64,000 bases of DNA, from assembly GCA_961205875.1 (NCBI GenBank), contig OY540822.1:8744501-8808500 (forward strand), read 5' to 3'. The position numbers and the translations under genes are program-made. Within the stretch, counting starts at the first letter, position 1; each line of letters begins with the position of its first letter. Below the pieces are notes generated by a model. That model searched no databases. It saw only the letters and a list, made by a program, of their open reading frames with translations, and was not told the origin of the DNA. This DNA is from Sialis fuliginosa. Its lineage: Eukaryota; Arthropoda; Insecta; Megaloptera; Sialidae. Below, one piece after another: positions 34,707 through 47,849 of the stretch.

Positions 34707-36896
34707 AATTTATTACTAGTTTTGTCTACTGTTCTATTATTAATTTGCTGGTTTCTTATAGATTGGATAAATATGTTTATATATATTTATATAAAAATAA
34801 TAATACTTAAAAATTGTAAATACAGTGAAAGCTCGATTATACGAAAAATGTAACAAATATATAGATAATTAGAAATCATAGGTAATTGTTTATGAAACTG
34901 AACAAGAAGTATTAAAATATATTTTAATTTAATAAATCGAGGTTTTACTGTATAAGTGACAAAGAAAAAATACTACTTTTATATTATATTATTATAACAT
35001 TCAGATTACCCAGTTTATCTTGCTGCATATATCTAGGATGTTTTGTATTAACTATTTTTTGAGTATAGATTCTAGTAATTATTTTCAATACAAAATATCC
35101 TTCAATATATGAATGTAGTTAAAAGGGAAATGAATAGAAAGAATAATTAAAACAATTTAATATTTAAAGATATTAAAATCTTTACATATAACATGTCATC
35201 TATAATGTCAGTATTTAACAATATAATAATCATATCTATATTAATACCTCCACTTAAATATGAAAAAGATCTCATTTTATAAATAAAAATAAATATTCAT
35301 ACAATGAGATTATTTATAAATTATATAAAATTGATTCAACGATATGCTAAAATTCGTCTATTTTTTCTTCAAGCATTATAAAAATACAATTACTTATTTA
35401 ATTACTAATTCCTTTATCACTCAACCAGGAACTCTGTATCATAGTTTGATACGTTAGAAGGAACATATATACATACACTATATAGTTTATAACTCACAAT
35501 CAGTTTTAAACAACCGTACAATAAACGTAGTGTGCCAAAAAGATGTATAATTAAATAAATAATTACTTTAGAACGTAACTTGTTATTGTTAAAAAATCTA
35601 ATTTAAAAATAACAATATTTTATAAATAGTTTAAATAATTTAATAAATTAGAATAAATAAATGAAATTGTTATAAAATATATCATAAATATTACCATTAA
35701 ATGGAAATTGTTTTTATTAATTTAGTACAATGAATTCGATAGCTTCAGTATTTTAATTTTAATTGTCGAGTATATCAATAAATAATTTTACAAAAATGAT
35801 GAAAATAAACTAATTAGCACACTACAAATGTCGATGTCGTAAAATATCAATGTCACAAAAATCGCCTTAATATTAAAATACTAAATTACAAATAAGTCTT
35901 TTTTTAGAAAAAAAAGTCTACATAAATATTTTGAATCTTTAACTTGATTTATTATTTTACTGATGTTTCAAAATATCCCTCAATTTATTTTATAAAACAA
36001 AATAATATTAAGTTTGATTGTTAATAATTTATACAATAATGTACAGTCAATTTTATTTTAAAAATATGAATTTGGTTTTCGTCTATTATTACTTAGAAAA
36101 CTCTCGACCTAAAGAAATAATGTTAATATAGTCATTTTAATTTGAAAATCAAATATCGTTAGGACGAGAGTTAACTATACTGTAACTGTAAAGTGTAGAG
36201 TAACGTCTATATTATAATTCACAAGAATACTGCTGAATACTCATCCAGTCTCACATACAAATTTTGAGCATTATATAAACATGGATTTTACCATATAATT
36301 TTTTCTAAATTATTGAATTTTGGATACCCATTTTAATTTAAAACATCGATCCAAAATTCAAGAATTTATTCTCTGGCACAGTTTATTTCTACCTATATCT
36401 GATTGCTTGAAGTCTAAGTACTATTCAACAAAAAAGTACGATTTAAAAAATGGTAGAACAATTGAATAAAAAAATATATATGCATATATGAGGGTCATTA
36501 AATTTTGAAAAAAATATATCGATACAACAAAATATAAAATAGGACGCAACATAAAAATTGTCAACATATATAAAATCCCCGTGCGCATATCTCGGTATTC
36601 CGCGAATTCAAGATCTTATCTCTTTTGTCAAACGATTGACCAATAAATATGAAAGAGCCGATAATACTTTTTATGCACATCCCATCCTGATATGATCTTT
36701 ATATATAAATGTACTACAAAGTAAAGGATGCAACTGTGCATTATCACTGGATATTCTAAAATATGTATCACAATTAATAGATACGCTGCAGGACGGTTAA
36801 TAGAAAAAATATATATCCATGTGTATTATATAAAACTAATTGTGACTTTCAATTCACAATTAGTACTAAACGAGTCAATTATTTTGTTTGGAAGCC
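34707..36896. other. AT-rich region downstream of the transporter
   Basis: This lies 3' of the minus-strand transporter and must hold its 3' UTR and poly(A) site. Many tttatt motifs (aataaa in reverse) prevent choosing one. No other gene is recognised. Confidence 0.4.
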
Positions 36897-39800
36897 TCAC
36901 GCCTCTAAGATTTCTTGTATACTAACATACGTGCCGGTAACAAAGCCTATGATACCGAAGCATATAAGGAAACTGTTCTTCCATAACCGCCAGTTAAATC
37001 TGCCCATCCCGGGTTTCTCCCAATAAGTTACAAGTTCAATTATAGACGGGAACATAAGACCCAATGTCGACAGACATACTGCACCTACGAGAGATATGAA
37101 CGGACCCAAATTTGGAATAGCAACAGCTATGCAAACAGTACAAATTACAAGGAATACACGGATCGAGTATTCAGCTAGATTCTCTTTTCCTGCGAAACGA
37201 TGTTTGACGTTCTTCCAAATGATTTCCATCGGAACGTAGAACTGAAGACTGTATGTTAAGAAAATTGCAACGGCAATCATAAGTTTTACTGATTGAGCCA
37301 ATCTGTAATTATAAAATAGATAACATTAACATTATTGTTTACATTCAATGATGACACACACGTACAGTACAGGCCAAAAGTTTGAATACACCTAAAGAAA
37401 AACCATTTTTTGAGTTTATTTGATTATTTAACGAAATCAACTTACATAACATAGTTTCATTATTATTAATGTATTTTATAGAAATCAAATCAATTTTGAA
37501 CATCGAAATATGAAAATGTTACTTCAACAGATTTTTTTGAAATGACTACCTTTTGCTTTAATGATCCTGGCGCAGATTTTTGGCATTATTTGTGATTGTA
37601 TGTTGTCCCACGCGTCTGAAGTAGCCCCAAACCATCACTGAGCCACCACCACTTTTCAAATAATACTAAAAATTTGCGCCAAAATCATGAATGAAAAAGG
37701 TGGGTATTTTTAAGAAAATCGGTTAAAGTAACATTTTCATATCTTCGATGTTCAAAATTTATTTGATTTCTATAAAATACACTCAATCAATAAATGTCTA
37801 AAATACATATTATGTTAAACACAATAAACTATGTTATGTAAGTTGATTTCGTGAAATAATCAAATAAACTCAAAAATTAGTTTTTTCTTTAGATGTATTC
37901 AAACTTTTGGCCTGTACTGTATATATACAAAAATACTTACACATCTTCTGATGGTAAGTTTAGAGTAATACTGCCTTCTGTTTCGGAACCGTATTTCAAA
38001 TATCCGAAGAATCCAGTAGCAGCATATAAAGTGACGACAAACGCCATGCCAAAGTTAAGTACGCCAGGACATCCGATGAAATGGGTTGGGGTCTTCATGT
38101 TGTTTTCTAAGGGCATTACAACACCGATACCTTCAAGAGCAAAGATGACTGTACCGAAGAACATTGGAAGTTGATGAAACTCGGAAAAGTTAGGTCTTGA
38201 ATCAAGCGGGGGAAGATCGGTAAATACATAATAAAATGTGATAGACATTCCAGTAGCCATGAGAATATTAGCAACCATTGAGAAAGGAGCAAGGAATTTG
38301 AGATTTCTAATCAGATTCATCAGTATCAGGAATGGCAATAGCATAACCATGTACAACCTGACATCGATGTCGGTGCCCGAATAGATATCGACAACTTGCT
38401 TGAGATTCTTTGCCACGAACACATTGTAGACACAGCAGCAACCTAGTAAATCAACAACCAAGAACAGATTTATCATGGCACGAGCTAAACGAGAATATTT
38501 ATGCATTGCTTGAGGTCCAGATAAGAAAGCGACTTCAGCCACTTCGGCGAAACCGAGAGAAGGGACCTTTGTTCGGCGACTCAAGATGTGGGCGCATTTT
38601 ACCAAGATGTGAACACAGTATGTACAGATTATACCGATAGTAAATGTTGCAAAAAGACCAAAACCAAGACCAGCATTGGCGAATGCAAGCGGCATAGCCA
38701 ATATCCCGCTGCCTAAACTTCCTTTCAACAAATGGATAAAGGTGTCCAAATCCCTGAAAAAAAATACACTATATTAATAATTAATTATTAATAAATAACT
38801 TTTTTTAATTACTGAAGTTTAAAGTGATTTGAATTTTGAATAATATATTGTATACTCACGAGGTGGGATGGTTAAGCTTGCGATGTTGAAAAGGATCATA
38901 GTCGCCCAATTCTTCTTCTTTTTGAGATTCAACCAAAGGGACAGTGGACCCATTGGTAAGTGTAACTGGGACGTCATTTTTGTCGCACTTATACCTGGAA
39001 CATGACGTAAAATATTATAGCTATGTCCGGGCATTTAATTTTGACATAAATAACTATTTACTACGTTTATATCATAATAATAAACAATTGGAGATATGAG
39101 CAACCAGCCGAATTAAATTTTTAATAAACTTTACGCCTCATTAATATGAGAATTGCTTTTTGGTCAAAATGCAGCTGATTTAAGTGTTATGTTTTATGAA
39201 TTAATTATACAACCAATAATATAAAACAAACTAGTTTTTAATTTTTGTGCGTTTATGTTCCATTTAAATTTAGAATTATTATTGGTTGTGTAAGTTTTAA
39301 ACTGATAAGTTCCTTAAATTACTTTTTTAAAGATCAAATCAGTAAAGTCTACTAACTTAAGAGATTAAAATTTTCATCTTACTATTAAAAAAGTAATCTA
39401 AATTGACTTACAATAAATGATTCGTTATAACGTAACCCGTTACTGCATGATATATTTTAAAAATCTATTCCCATTATTTTTCTAACTAGACATTACACTT
39501 TTCTGCAGTTAAACTCAAAATTCTTAATTTTGAATGATGGATGATAAGAGAAAGCGCACAATAAATTTAAACACACTGCATGCAATGAAAAACAATTCAG
39601 TAACTGCAAAAAAGTAGCAAGTCGAACATACTTAACAAAATCATATTAACTCAAGAATATATTCGACTTGATAGTAACATTTGTATATAGGTATCATTCG
39701 ATTATAATTATATATATAGGCAATGCATATTTAATGAAGTATAATGCAATAGATAGGCAATATACATACATGCAGTAAGGGATTACCATACCACTATTGA

Positions 39801-40585
39801 TTATGGTCTCCAAAAGACTTACAAAGTATTTCTCTGTAAATATTATAATACGAGTACAACATGATCAAAGATCTATATCTATCCTATATCTGGAAACATT
39901 TCCTAAAGCATGTAGTTATAGTAAATCACAAAGTTCAGTAGGTAATTTAATTTATTTACTATTTTTATATCTAAGAATTTTATATAAGCATTTACTTTTT
40001 ATACAATAGCTGGTCAAATATTTGAATTTTGTTTAAGAATATCACAGAAAGTAACCCTTTTTAAAACAATAATATCAAATTCTGAACATCGCGATTTAGT
40101 TAACTACTTGCGTACAAAATACGATATAACTAAATAATTAAATGTATCCAGATATGTTTATAGATATAAATCGGTGATTTATATATATATTTATATAAAT
40201 ATATCGGTGTTCAAAATCAGCGCTGTAGTTTTTTGAAAACTAAGGGCAAAAATATAAAATAACAACGAATTACTTGCAATAATAACGACAGAAATATAAA
40301 AGCAGAACCATGTTATGAATCCCAGAAAAGAGAATAACATTTATAGATTCGTGAATAAATCGATATGATTAGTAGTAGTTCCTGTAGGGAGTATGGGAAC
40401 TGGTTCAGACTTTAAACTTCGAAGGGTGCATGGTTTGTTAGATTCCCGTACACCCCCCACTACAGCTCTGTATGAATATACATATTTATAATAGAAACCA
40501 TAAATGCAATAATGTACCCTGGTTGAGTATCCTTAACTGGAGCGCTTGTTAAGATATTTGGCATACTGCATGTTGAAGAAGACAT
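36897..40585 (-). CDS. Proton-coupled amino acid transporter-like protein (SLC36/pathetic type)
   Basis: Four exons join in phase: 40585-40518, 38994-38860, 38753-37941 and 37302-36897, about 473 aa. Exon 1 reads MSSSTCSMPNILTSAPVKDT and ends in a gtacat donor. Exon 2 carries a hydrophilic cytosolic tail (YKCDKNDVPVTLTNGS, then an acidic KEEELGDYDP) and ends HPTS. Exon 3 opens with the SLC36 signature DTFIHLLKGSLGSGILAMPL and carries most of the roughly 11 expected membrane segments. Exon 4 covers the last ones, ending SIQEILEA. Family members move small neutral amino acids with protons across plasma or lysosomal membranes and feed TOR growth signalling (known of the family). The specific substrate cannot be read here. 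The short N-terminal exon with a weak donor is the least certain part; the core exons 2-4 are firm. An alternative 5' exon lies at 42663-42748, and the 37303-37940 intron contains a Tc1 remnant. Confidence 0.85.
37365..37919. mobile_element. Tc1-like element remnant in a transporter intron
   Basis: Ends cagtacaggccaaaagtttg and its complement ending cctgtactg at 37919, with TA at 37363-37364 and 37920-37921. The inverted repeats extend inward for well over 100 bp (gaaatcaacttacataacat; ttctataaaatac; gttcaaaatt), an unusually long TIR for this family. The core keeps transposase debris at 37530-37660. Confidence 0.85.
37530..37660 (-). pseudogene. Tc1 transposase C-terminal debris
   Basis: On the minus strand, GGGSVMVWGYF (the conserved Tc1 block before the third catalytic residue) is fused by an internal deletion to the C-terminal IIKAKGSHFKK segment, which lies in another frame with a stop. 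It cannot make an active enzyme. Confidence 0.7.
38995..40517 (-). other. Transporter intron 1 (isoform A)
   Basis: Bounded by the donor at 40517 and the acceptor tgttccag at 38995. AT-rich. No repeat is convincing, and the open frames at 38819-39034 and 39797-40009 are not supported. Confidence 0.5.
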
Positions 40586-40598
40586 CTGATCTCAGGTT

Positions 40599-40610
40599 CT
40601 CACTGACGAT
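40599..40610 (-). promoter_or_regulatory. Possible initiator of transporter isoform A
   Basis: TCAGTG at 40606-40601 resembles the arthropod initiator (TCA[GT]T) and would give a 5' leader of about 19 nt before the ATG at 40585. No TATA box or DPE was found, so this is weak. Confidence 0.25.
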
Positions 40611-41441
40611 GCATCGAACGATATGCCAAAAGCTTACAAGAATACTAGTAACATTCAGTGATGGTAAAATACAAAAACAAATTATGTAAAATTATTAACA
40701 TCTCTCCCAACCACCAAAATACATTTACGTGTTTTTAGATTAGATAGATGAATTGAGATGGTGATCTTCGAATTGTATCAAATTAAATATCCACTTTTGC
40801 TTTCCAACGGTAAACGTACTTTCAAGGAGGATTTTTATTCAAATACTTCTCATCAATATGCCTAAGGAAAAAATTCAGTGTGTAAACATTGCACGCTCCT
40901 ATTTCAATTTGTTGATACAATAATATTTATCAAATATGATTTTTTTAAATTTTGATTTAGGTTCTTTGAAAAATCTAATCTAAACCGTGGAGCATTGTTG
41001 ATTTTGTTGGAAGAATATATATTGTAGTAACACTGTATGAATAAAAATAATTACTGAATGAAGAAACGCTTACAAAGATCAAAATTATTTTGTAGCATTC
41101 GATAATTATTTTTTTAATATTTTAAATATATAATTAGTATAAATTAAGCTATAAAAATTATTTAATTATGTTCAGTATTAAAAATATGTATAGTATGTTT
41201 TTATTATACATTTTATATATTATTAAATTTAAGTTATTTAACAGAAAATACTAGACATATTTTTAACTCTCATTTTAAATATAGCAATTAATCAATAAGA
41301 ATTTTGTAAATATTGATTAGATGTATACCTAAATGATTTTCAAACAATTATTTATGATTCTTATATTAATCATATTTTCATTAAATCATTCAGTGGTTGG
41401 TGCATTTATTTAAAACTGTTATATATTTCAAATTTAAATTA

Positions 41442-41861
41442 GGGTGTGTAAAAAAAATATTTTACTGTCGTTACGAAATACGTTAATTTTTAACCTAAAA
41501 AAATCCTCGCCAAAGGATTAACCTGTATTTAAATTTTAAAAGATGCCGCAAAGGGGGTCCCGTTTCCCATTTAAATAACATGGGAAAATGATTCTTTGGT
41601 ACTCGTTCGTATTACTGATTCATGATAACTGACAAAAAATTTTAAGGACATCATTTTGTAGAAGATAAAATTCTCTACAATTTAACGTATCAAAAGTTAC
41701 AGGCATTCAAAGTGATTTAGTTGTTAAATTGTACGTCTAAAAGGCTCTCGCGGCTAAACTATTGTTTTTATAAAATTTAAAAAAAATATATTTTGGGTCA
41801 TAAACTACCTTATTTCGTAACAATAGCGAGGAAAAAAATATGGATTTTTTTTGACACACCC
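41442..41861. mobile_element. PIF/Harbinger-like MITE, 420 bp, TTA-flanked
   Basis: Ends gggtgtgtaaaaaaaatatt and its imperfect inverse ending ttttttgacacaccc, then further inverse matches (gttacgaaata). TTA lies at 41439-41441 and 41862-41864. GGG ends with a 3-bp TTA duplication fit Harbinger. It lies in the intron between exon 42663-42748 and exon 38994. Confidence 0.75.
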
Positions 41862-42662
41862 TTATACCTATATTGTACTTTTAAATATTATATAACCAGT
41901 GAATTAGATTTATTGAAAATATATATAACAAACTTCATACTAAAGTGACACGAAGGCCAGAAATATCTACAAGAATTAAAAGAATAACACATATAACAAA
42001 TATGAAAAAATATAAGAAATAATGGCTTGCATTTTACACTGACGTTATTTTATCAGGATTAACAATAACGAAATAAATATTTGAAAGAAAACTTATAAGA
42101 AACTTTGTTTTCAACCTTTTTGTTATCGAATGAAATTTTAATCGCCATGGAAATAAATTGTAGAAAAATGAAAATGAGAAAATACAATTATTCGGCATTA
42201 TAGCCAAGAAGGCGTTTGATTGAAAATCAAAAAACCTATATAAATTGGAAAAAATAATAATGGTCGAAGGGGGCATTTTGTAAAGAAATACAGGTCGAAT
42301 CTTTCAATAAATATAAATATACATATATAAAAACACTGTTTAAAATTTTCATCCGTGAAAGGTTGACGAAATTCAACTATTATAAAAACTGTAAATGTAA
42401 AATGCAAATTTGATAAAAATTTATAACGTAAAAGATAAAATAATTAGCCACAAAAATCTTGCCAAAGCTAGTGCCTATTTTCATGAACACATGCTACGTT
42501 ATTCCGGTAATAAAAAGAACATATTATACCTATATCAACTAACAGTCATATGTTCTGTTTTTTACCGATCGATTTAATAAGATCAATCGCAATATGATAT
42601 TGATCTTAAATTATGTGATTCATGCATTGAACATTATAATAAGAAATAAAATTGTAACTTAC

Positions 42663-42748
42663 TTTCCCATAACCAAATCATTTAATTCAGTTTTGACCCC
42701 TTGTTTTATGGGATCATATGATGATATTATTGGCCGTATTTGTGTTTT
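42663..42748 (-). CDS. Alternative 5' exon of the SLC36-type transporter
   Basis: Acceptor cttttgtttcag and donor gtaagtt bound 86 nt. Read in phase 0 it gives KTQIRPIISSYDPIKQ, then GVKTELNDLVMGK, with the last codon aa|g completed by exon 38994, exactly as exon 40518-40585 does. It therefore encodes a second N-terminus (isoform B). The upstream exon with its start codon was not found between 42749 and 44500 and may lie further out. The Met of VMGK is a fallback start. Confidence 0.7.
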
Positions 42749-43440
42749 CTGAAACAAAAGAGAAACACATTTAATAAATTATATTTTTTGAAATTATCAA
42801 CTAACTGCACCTCAACTTTACTATACATATAAATAATAATATTCTTAAGAATTAAAAAAATGGTAGATCAGCACAAAACAACTTGCATAAGAATAATAAG
42901 AAGAATTCAATGTTTACAATTATTATATTGCCATACTACGAGGAAGTGTACCCTTCATAGGAAGTAAACGTAAATTCTTATCCATTTATAAATTTAACCT
43001 TCATTGTTTAAATAGCATCCTTTATCCTTACAATATATGTCAACATTTGTCGTATCAATAGATTTAAATAAAACGGCCAAGTACGTGTTGGGCACGCACA
43101 TGATAGGTTTCCGTAGTCATTACGATTTATAAACAAGAGTTATTTCAATTTTTTTAATAAACTATTCTAGCTACAGCGTTCGTTATAATTTCATTGAAAG
43201 TAAAAGCTACATTCTGGATTTGTTTTAGATTTTTTGGAAGGTTGTAGGGGACGCTCTGATAACGACATTTAAATGCAAATATATCGTGACTGAAGGGTTA
43301 AAATCAAAAGACCATTTAACATTTTTTGTTGCATTTTAGGAGACCTATCTAATGACATCCCACTCAATGGGGTAAGTGAAAAAAAAGTGAGTTATTGATA
43401 CTATACGGTATGCAATTTCGTAAAAAATAATTTCGTTAAC
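42749..43440. other. AT-rich region upstream of exon 42663-42748
   Basis: No exon or repeat could be supported. Confidence 0.35.
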
Positions 43441-43709
43441 AATAAGACATAGTAAATTTAACAACTTTGGTCATTGGTGCATTTTGAAATGCCGCCTCGA
43501 AACAAACTGATAAATAAATGAATCAATAGTATTTTTTTTCAACTTCAATAAAATTTTAATAATATTTTTTGACAGATATAAATTTGAAAACAAAATTTTG
43601 TGGCGGCATTTCAAAATGCATATCGTTAAATTTGACCAAAGGCTACTACAACACTTCTAATTGCTCCCATGTTATATTTCCTATGTCTTAATCAACTTGG
43701 AATACACTG
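43441..43709. mobile_element. Foldback MITE, left end truncated
   Basis: Matches 33463-33845 without the first 20 or so bases. The right end tcaacttggaatacactg is followed by TA (43710-43711). Inverse inner boxes gcattttgaaatgccgcc and ggcggcatttcaaaatgc are both kept. Confidence 0.8.
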
Positions 43710-43711
43710 TA

Positions 43712-44529
43712 TATAGGTATTTTTACTCAAGGAAATGCATGTTGAGGACGTTTAGTAGCCTTAAATAAAAGTAAATTGGTGCATAAGTAAATAGGTATTA
43801 TATGAGACACCGGAGTTATTGTTTAGTTTAACCCTCGTGAATTCCGAAGTACAATACACGTTTATAATCTCCACGTGCAAAATAGTGACGAATTTGGCAT
43901 TGGTTTATGCAAAAAGATGTTGTTAACCTTGAACTGGGTTGCACTGACATAAAGCTCGTGAAACCAACTCGAATCTACAGAGTTATTTGAGTTTTAGAAA
44001 CTGGCATTCGGCCAATAGGAGTCGACTTCTTCTCTATACACTTCTCGTGCGTCCTACGTATTGTATGTTTTTAAAACATCTATTATCTGTTGTCCACACT
44101 GAAATACTATTGGCAAATCATTGAATATTGTTGATACGTCTGGTTCAAACCAATTTAGGCGCTGTTTGACCTTGACTGTTTCAAATAACGCGGAAAACAA
44201 TATTTTGTATCAACAGGGTTGGAACAAAATGGCGTTATACATATAAGACGATTCATCAAAAAATAGGGTGTTCAAAATTGATATGTTTACACTTAACTTA
44301 TGCCAAAATAAACTTGTTTATATGTATCTGCAGCTGTATTTTTTCAAACTGTTAAACTCTTAAATTATATCAGTTTAAACATAGCTCTGCTAACGTTCGT
44401 GCAAATATTCAGTTAAACTTTCATGAGAACAAAATAATCGATTCTTTAATTCTTCCTAAAAAATACTATTAATAAATGTATAATTTTTTCGCACTCTTCT
44501 TTAAAATTTCACTTCCGTAAGTGACCGTT
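43712..44529. other. AT-rich spacer
   Basis: No gene or repeat recognised. Confidence 0.35.
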
Positions 44530-44645
44530 CTTTATGTCCACTTGCAATGTGTGACGAAACGTTGGCCGATAACACGACCAAACCGACGCGGCTTACACCC
44601 AGAAGTCAAGATCCATATAAAGATCACCGCGAAAGTCTCAAGACT
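44530..44645 (+). repeat. Fragment of the gacgaaacgttgg element
   Basis: Same arm as 26160-26220 and the inverse of 26040-26130 (aatgtgtgacgaaacgttgg / ccgataacacgaccaaaccg). Stem II and GAAACGTT are intact, but the CTGAAGA box reads ctttatg, so the hammerhead core is broken here. Confidence 0.6.
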
Positions 44646-44769
44646 TGTATCGCCGTTATTTAGTTAACATATATTGTTTTTTACTCAATGCCACATCCAA
44701 TCGATTTGGAGAAGTTTCACTTTATACACAAACTAACTATTTTAGATCTTTTTATTCTATACAATTCTG

Positions 44770-45000
44770 TATTGCATTATATTGTTTAATATTTAACGTT
44801 TTAGGCAACATATTGCAAAATAGCGCGCTGGAGGCAAACTTGATTTACTATTTCACTGCTTAGTTCTTATGTTACCTAACGTAACAAAATATATACTAAA
44901 ATCTGATATGAATTAGAAAAAAAAACACGTAAATCGGATAAGTGGTTCTCGAGTGATAAGCGCATTAACGGACAGACAGAGAGACGTTGCGTTTTATAAT
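44770..45000 (+). repeat. RTE-like retroelement fragment
   Basis: Matches the end of 9995-10730: gttacctaacgtaacaaaat, acacgtaaatcggataagtg / gttctcgagtgataagcgca, then a gacagacagagagacg tract. Confidence 0.6.
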
Positions 45001-46671
45001 ATCCATTAGCAAACCCAGTTAGGTGGGGGGGGGGGGGGGCTAGGAGCTTCAGGAACCCGAAAATGATTTATATTTTACAAAAATATCATTCTATCCTTTT
45101 AAGGATAATACAGAATTAGTTAGTAATTTCTTTACGTCCGCGAAACGAATTGTATTGGGCCCCAAAATGATGTTTGGTCCGGGCCCTATTGAAGTTCTCT
45201 CAGTAAGGCCTTGAGTAATGAGTAAACTCAAAATGAAAAATCGGTTAAATTGTGTGTATGAATTTAAAATTAGAGAAATTTGTAATTGTTTTCCTTTTCA
45301 ATAGTATTATTAGGTCATGCTGCATTTATAAATGTTAGTGTCCTAAAAATTTGACACACTTTCCGAAAGAAATGCGTGCATTATATTAAATAAATAAAAC
45401 GACCAAAACTGACAGATTTTTTTGTAGGCCACGCAGTGGCACTTTCAATGAAACTGACAGGGGAATAACATTGTTATTTTTAATTAATTAAAATTTATTT
45501 TTCATAAGACAACAAATTATTATTTAAATTTTCTGTATAATTACAGTTCGACTCGATTGTGTCAAATGAATAATTATAGTTTACATGAATTATTTTTATT
45601 AACGACCGTCTGATGACGCATGAATGCCCAGACTTTATAGATTTATTTGTCAATTTCCAATAAAACTAATTTCATCGTGTAAATATTATTTTGAATGTTA
45701 AAATATAATAATATAGGTAAAACATGGCAAACAAACAAATTTTAAAATATAAATAAAATACTAGTTAAAACGTGAATAAGGTCTAGAGTTTCAGGCCAGA
45801 TACTGGGTTGGCATTTCAGAAACTTGATGTAACGCGCAGAGATCAGTTTTGCGCGCTAGCGTAAATAAAATCAGTATATCTCGACGCGGGTTTTGGTCTC
45901 AAATTATAGATCTCGATTAGATTTACGAAGTACAAGTAAAAATAAAAACTTTTAACTAGTTTTAATGGGTGATAAATTTAATTTTATAAAAAAAAATATT
46001 TATTTTGTATGTCCACGATTGCGAATTAATTCATTGAATTGAAAAAAAATAACAGTATATTAGAATATATTCTGTACGAGTTTTTTAAATTGAATAAAAA
46101 TATAAAAAGTAAAAAGCATAATTTTCACAATTCTGCTTATAAATATTAATTAATAGTTTTTGTTATTACAAATGCTAAGAAATAACTATTATACAATACT
46201 AGCCTAAGTTTTATTTAATCCCATTGCATCGTATTCACGTCAATCTTCGACTGTGCATCCTGACACAGTCACACCCATTTTATTTATTAATTTCTCGTAT
46301 GTGTTATATTTTTTTGTTAAACTCTATTCCTCCCTCGATATATCAGGTCATTGTCTTGAAAAATCGTTTGAATGTTGATAAACTAGTTTTAATTTGTCTA
46401 GTGTTCTATTTATTTTTCCTTCATGTTATTTAGAATTTGGTCAGGGATTCATGTTTCTTTAAGCGCCACGTTAATTATTATTAGACAGAAGTTGCTATTC
46501 TAGAATTTACATACATACAACGTACTTGAAACTTTTTAGTTGTGTATTTTTATCTTACAACTAAAATCTGTTAACATTGTACTGTTATAAGTCTGGGACA
46601 TTTTTTTTACCTCTATTAGGGTTGAGATTTTTATTATTGCAATATATTTTTATTTTACCTTAAATTCATCT
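45001..46671. other. AT-rich spacer with a G run
   Basis: No gene is recognised. A run of about 17 G lies near 45023-45040. gggccccaaaatgatgtttg / gtccgggccc lies at 45158-45188. Confidence 0.4.
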
Positions 46672-47188
46672 GTAATAGGCATAATGCCACTAACAAAGTA
46701 TCACTGAAATTATGATTTTAAATAATGAAATAGATTAAAAAGATTCTAAAAAATGTATTTATTTTAAATATTAAAAGCGAGATTAATATCATTTTTGTTA
46801 AAATAAAAACACAAAATACAGCAATCCGCCATGTTAGATGGAACACCAATCAGAGTTAATGACGTCACGGCTAAGTAAACATCATTTTTGTTTCATTAAT
46901 ATCTGCACTGTTTATAAATTATTTTGTTGTCAAAAAAAATTATCAATTTGCTCAGTTTTGTGTTACCAAAACTAAAACTGAGAAACGTTAGCGATGGAAT
47001 AAGGATTTATGATTGTTGACAGTGAGTCTTTACATAGGCATGACGTCAAAAATGCGCCATGACACCTGCGAGCGTTTTGCGTCAAATTCAAAATTAGTTT
47101 TAAAAGTGATTAAACCTTTATTTTCTGTAGAAATAAGTATATTTTTGGTAATAGGATAGTTTTTTAAAATTAGGCATCATGCCTATTA
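46672..47188. mobile_element. Family H TIR element with two CRE-like sites
   Basis: taataggcataatgcc near 46674 and ggcatcatgcctatta ending near 47188 are inverted ends. Two perfect TGACGTCA octamers lie inside (46860-46867, 47041-47048). No coding frame. Confidence 0.55.
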
Positions 47189-47849
47189 TGCAGATAAACG
47201 TATCAAAATAATAAAAAAAAATAACACCCCCCTACTTTTTGAGATTAATTTCGAAAATCTTAGCAAAACACCAAGTTCTCTCTTTATTTATAGATATCAG
47301 ATAAGTAAATAAACATTTAAAAAAATGAAATTAAAATTGTTAGTAAACAAACAATAAATGCGATTTTTTTGTTGTAGAATTGATCAAGGCCTTAAAATTT
47401 TGTTTTGAAAAAAAATCTCTTAATGTAATTTTTTAGATTTTATCTACGATTTTTTTTCGACAGTATTTTATGGTACAAAAATCCCTAATTAGTAAATTTC
47501 AATATTTATTTATGAGCATTGAATTTTACCCATTTGTTTCTTCCGAAATATTTTGATATACCTTAATTATTTTGATGAGTGAATATAAAAACAATTATAG
47601 TTTTTTGGCATTGATACAAAATAGATTATGTTCTAAATATACATTAGATCTGTAAATAAAATGAACATCAGATATAAATTTAAATGTAAATACTATTAAA
47701 TTATATACAAAACTGGCTTATTAATTTTTGTTTCCTTATTGTTTATCTAAAACAGCATAAAAAATGTTTATTCGGATTATACCGTGATTTTTGGTTGATA
47801 TATATTCAATACTAATTGTATGTCTTATCTCTGTCTGTACAATGTTATT
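47189..47849. other. AT-rich spacer
   Basis: No gene or repeat recognised. Confidence 0.35.

Noticed and set aside
38819-39034. 71-aa frame MPGHSYNILRHVPG in the transporter locus
   Set aside because: It is another frame over exon 38860-38994; the frame ending HPTS fits the splice phases and the family.
40560-40690. Minus-strand frame reading VSFWHIVRCIVSENLRSDVF as a coding exon
   Set aside because: No start or good splice borders; the alternate frame from ATG 40585 fits the donor and downstream phase.
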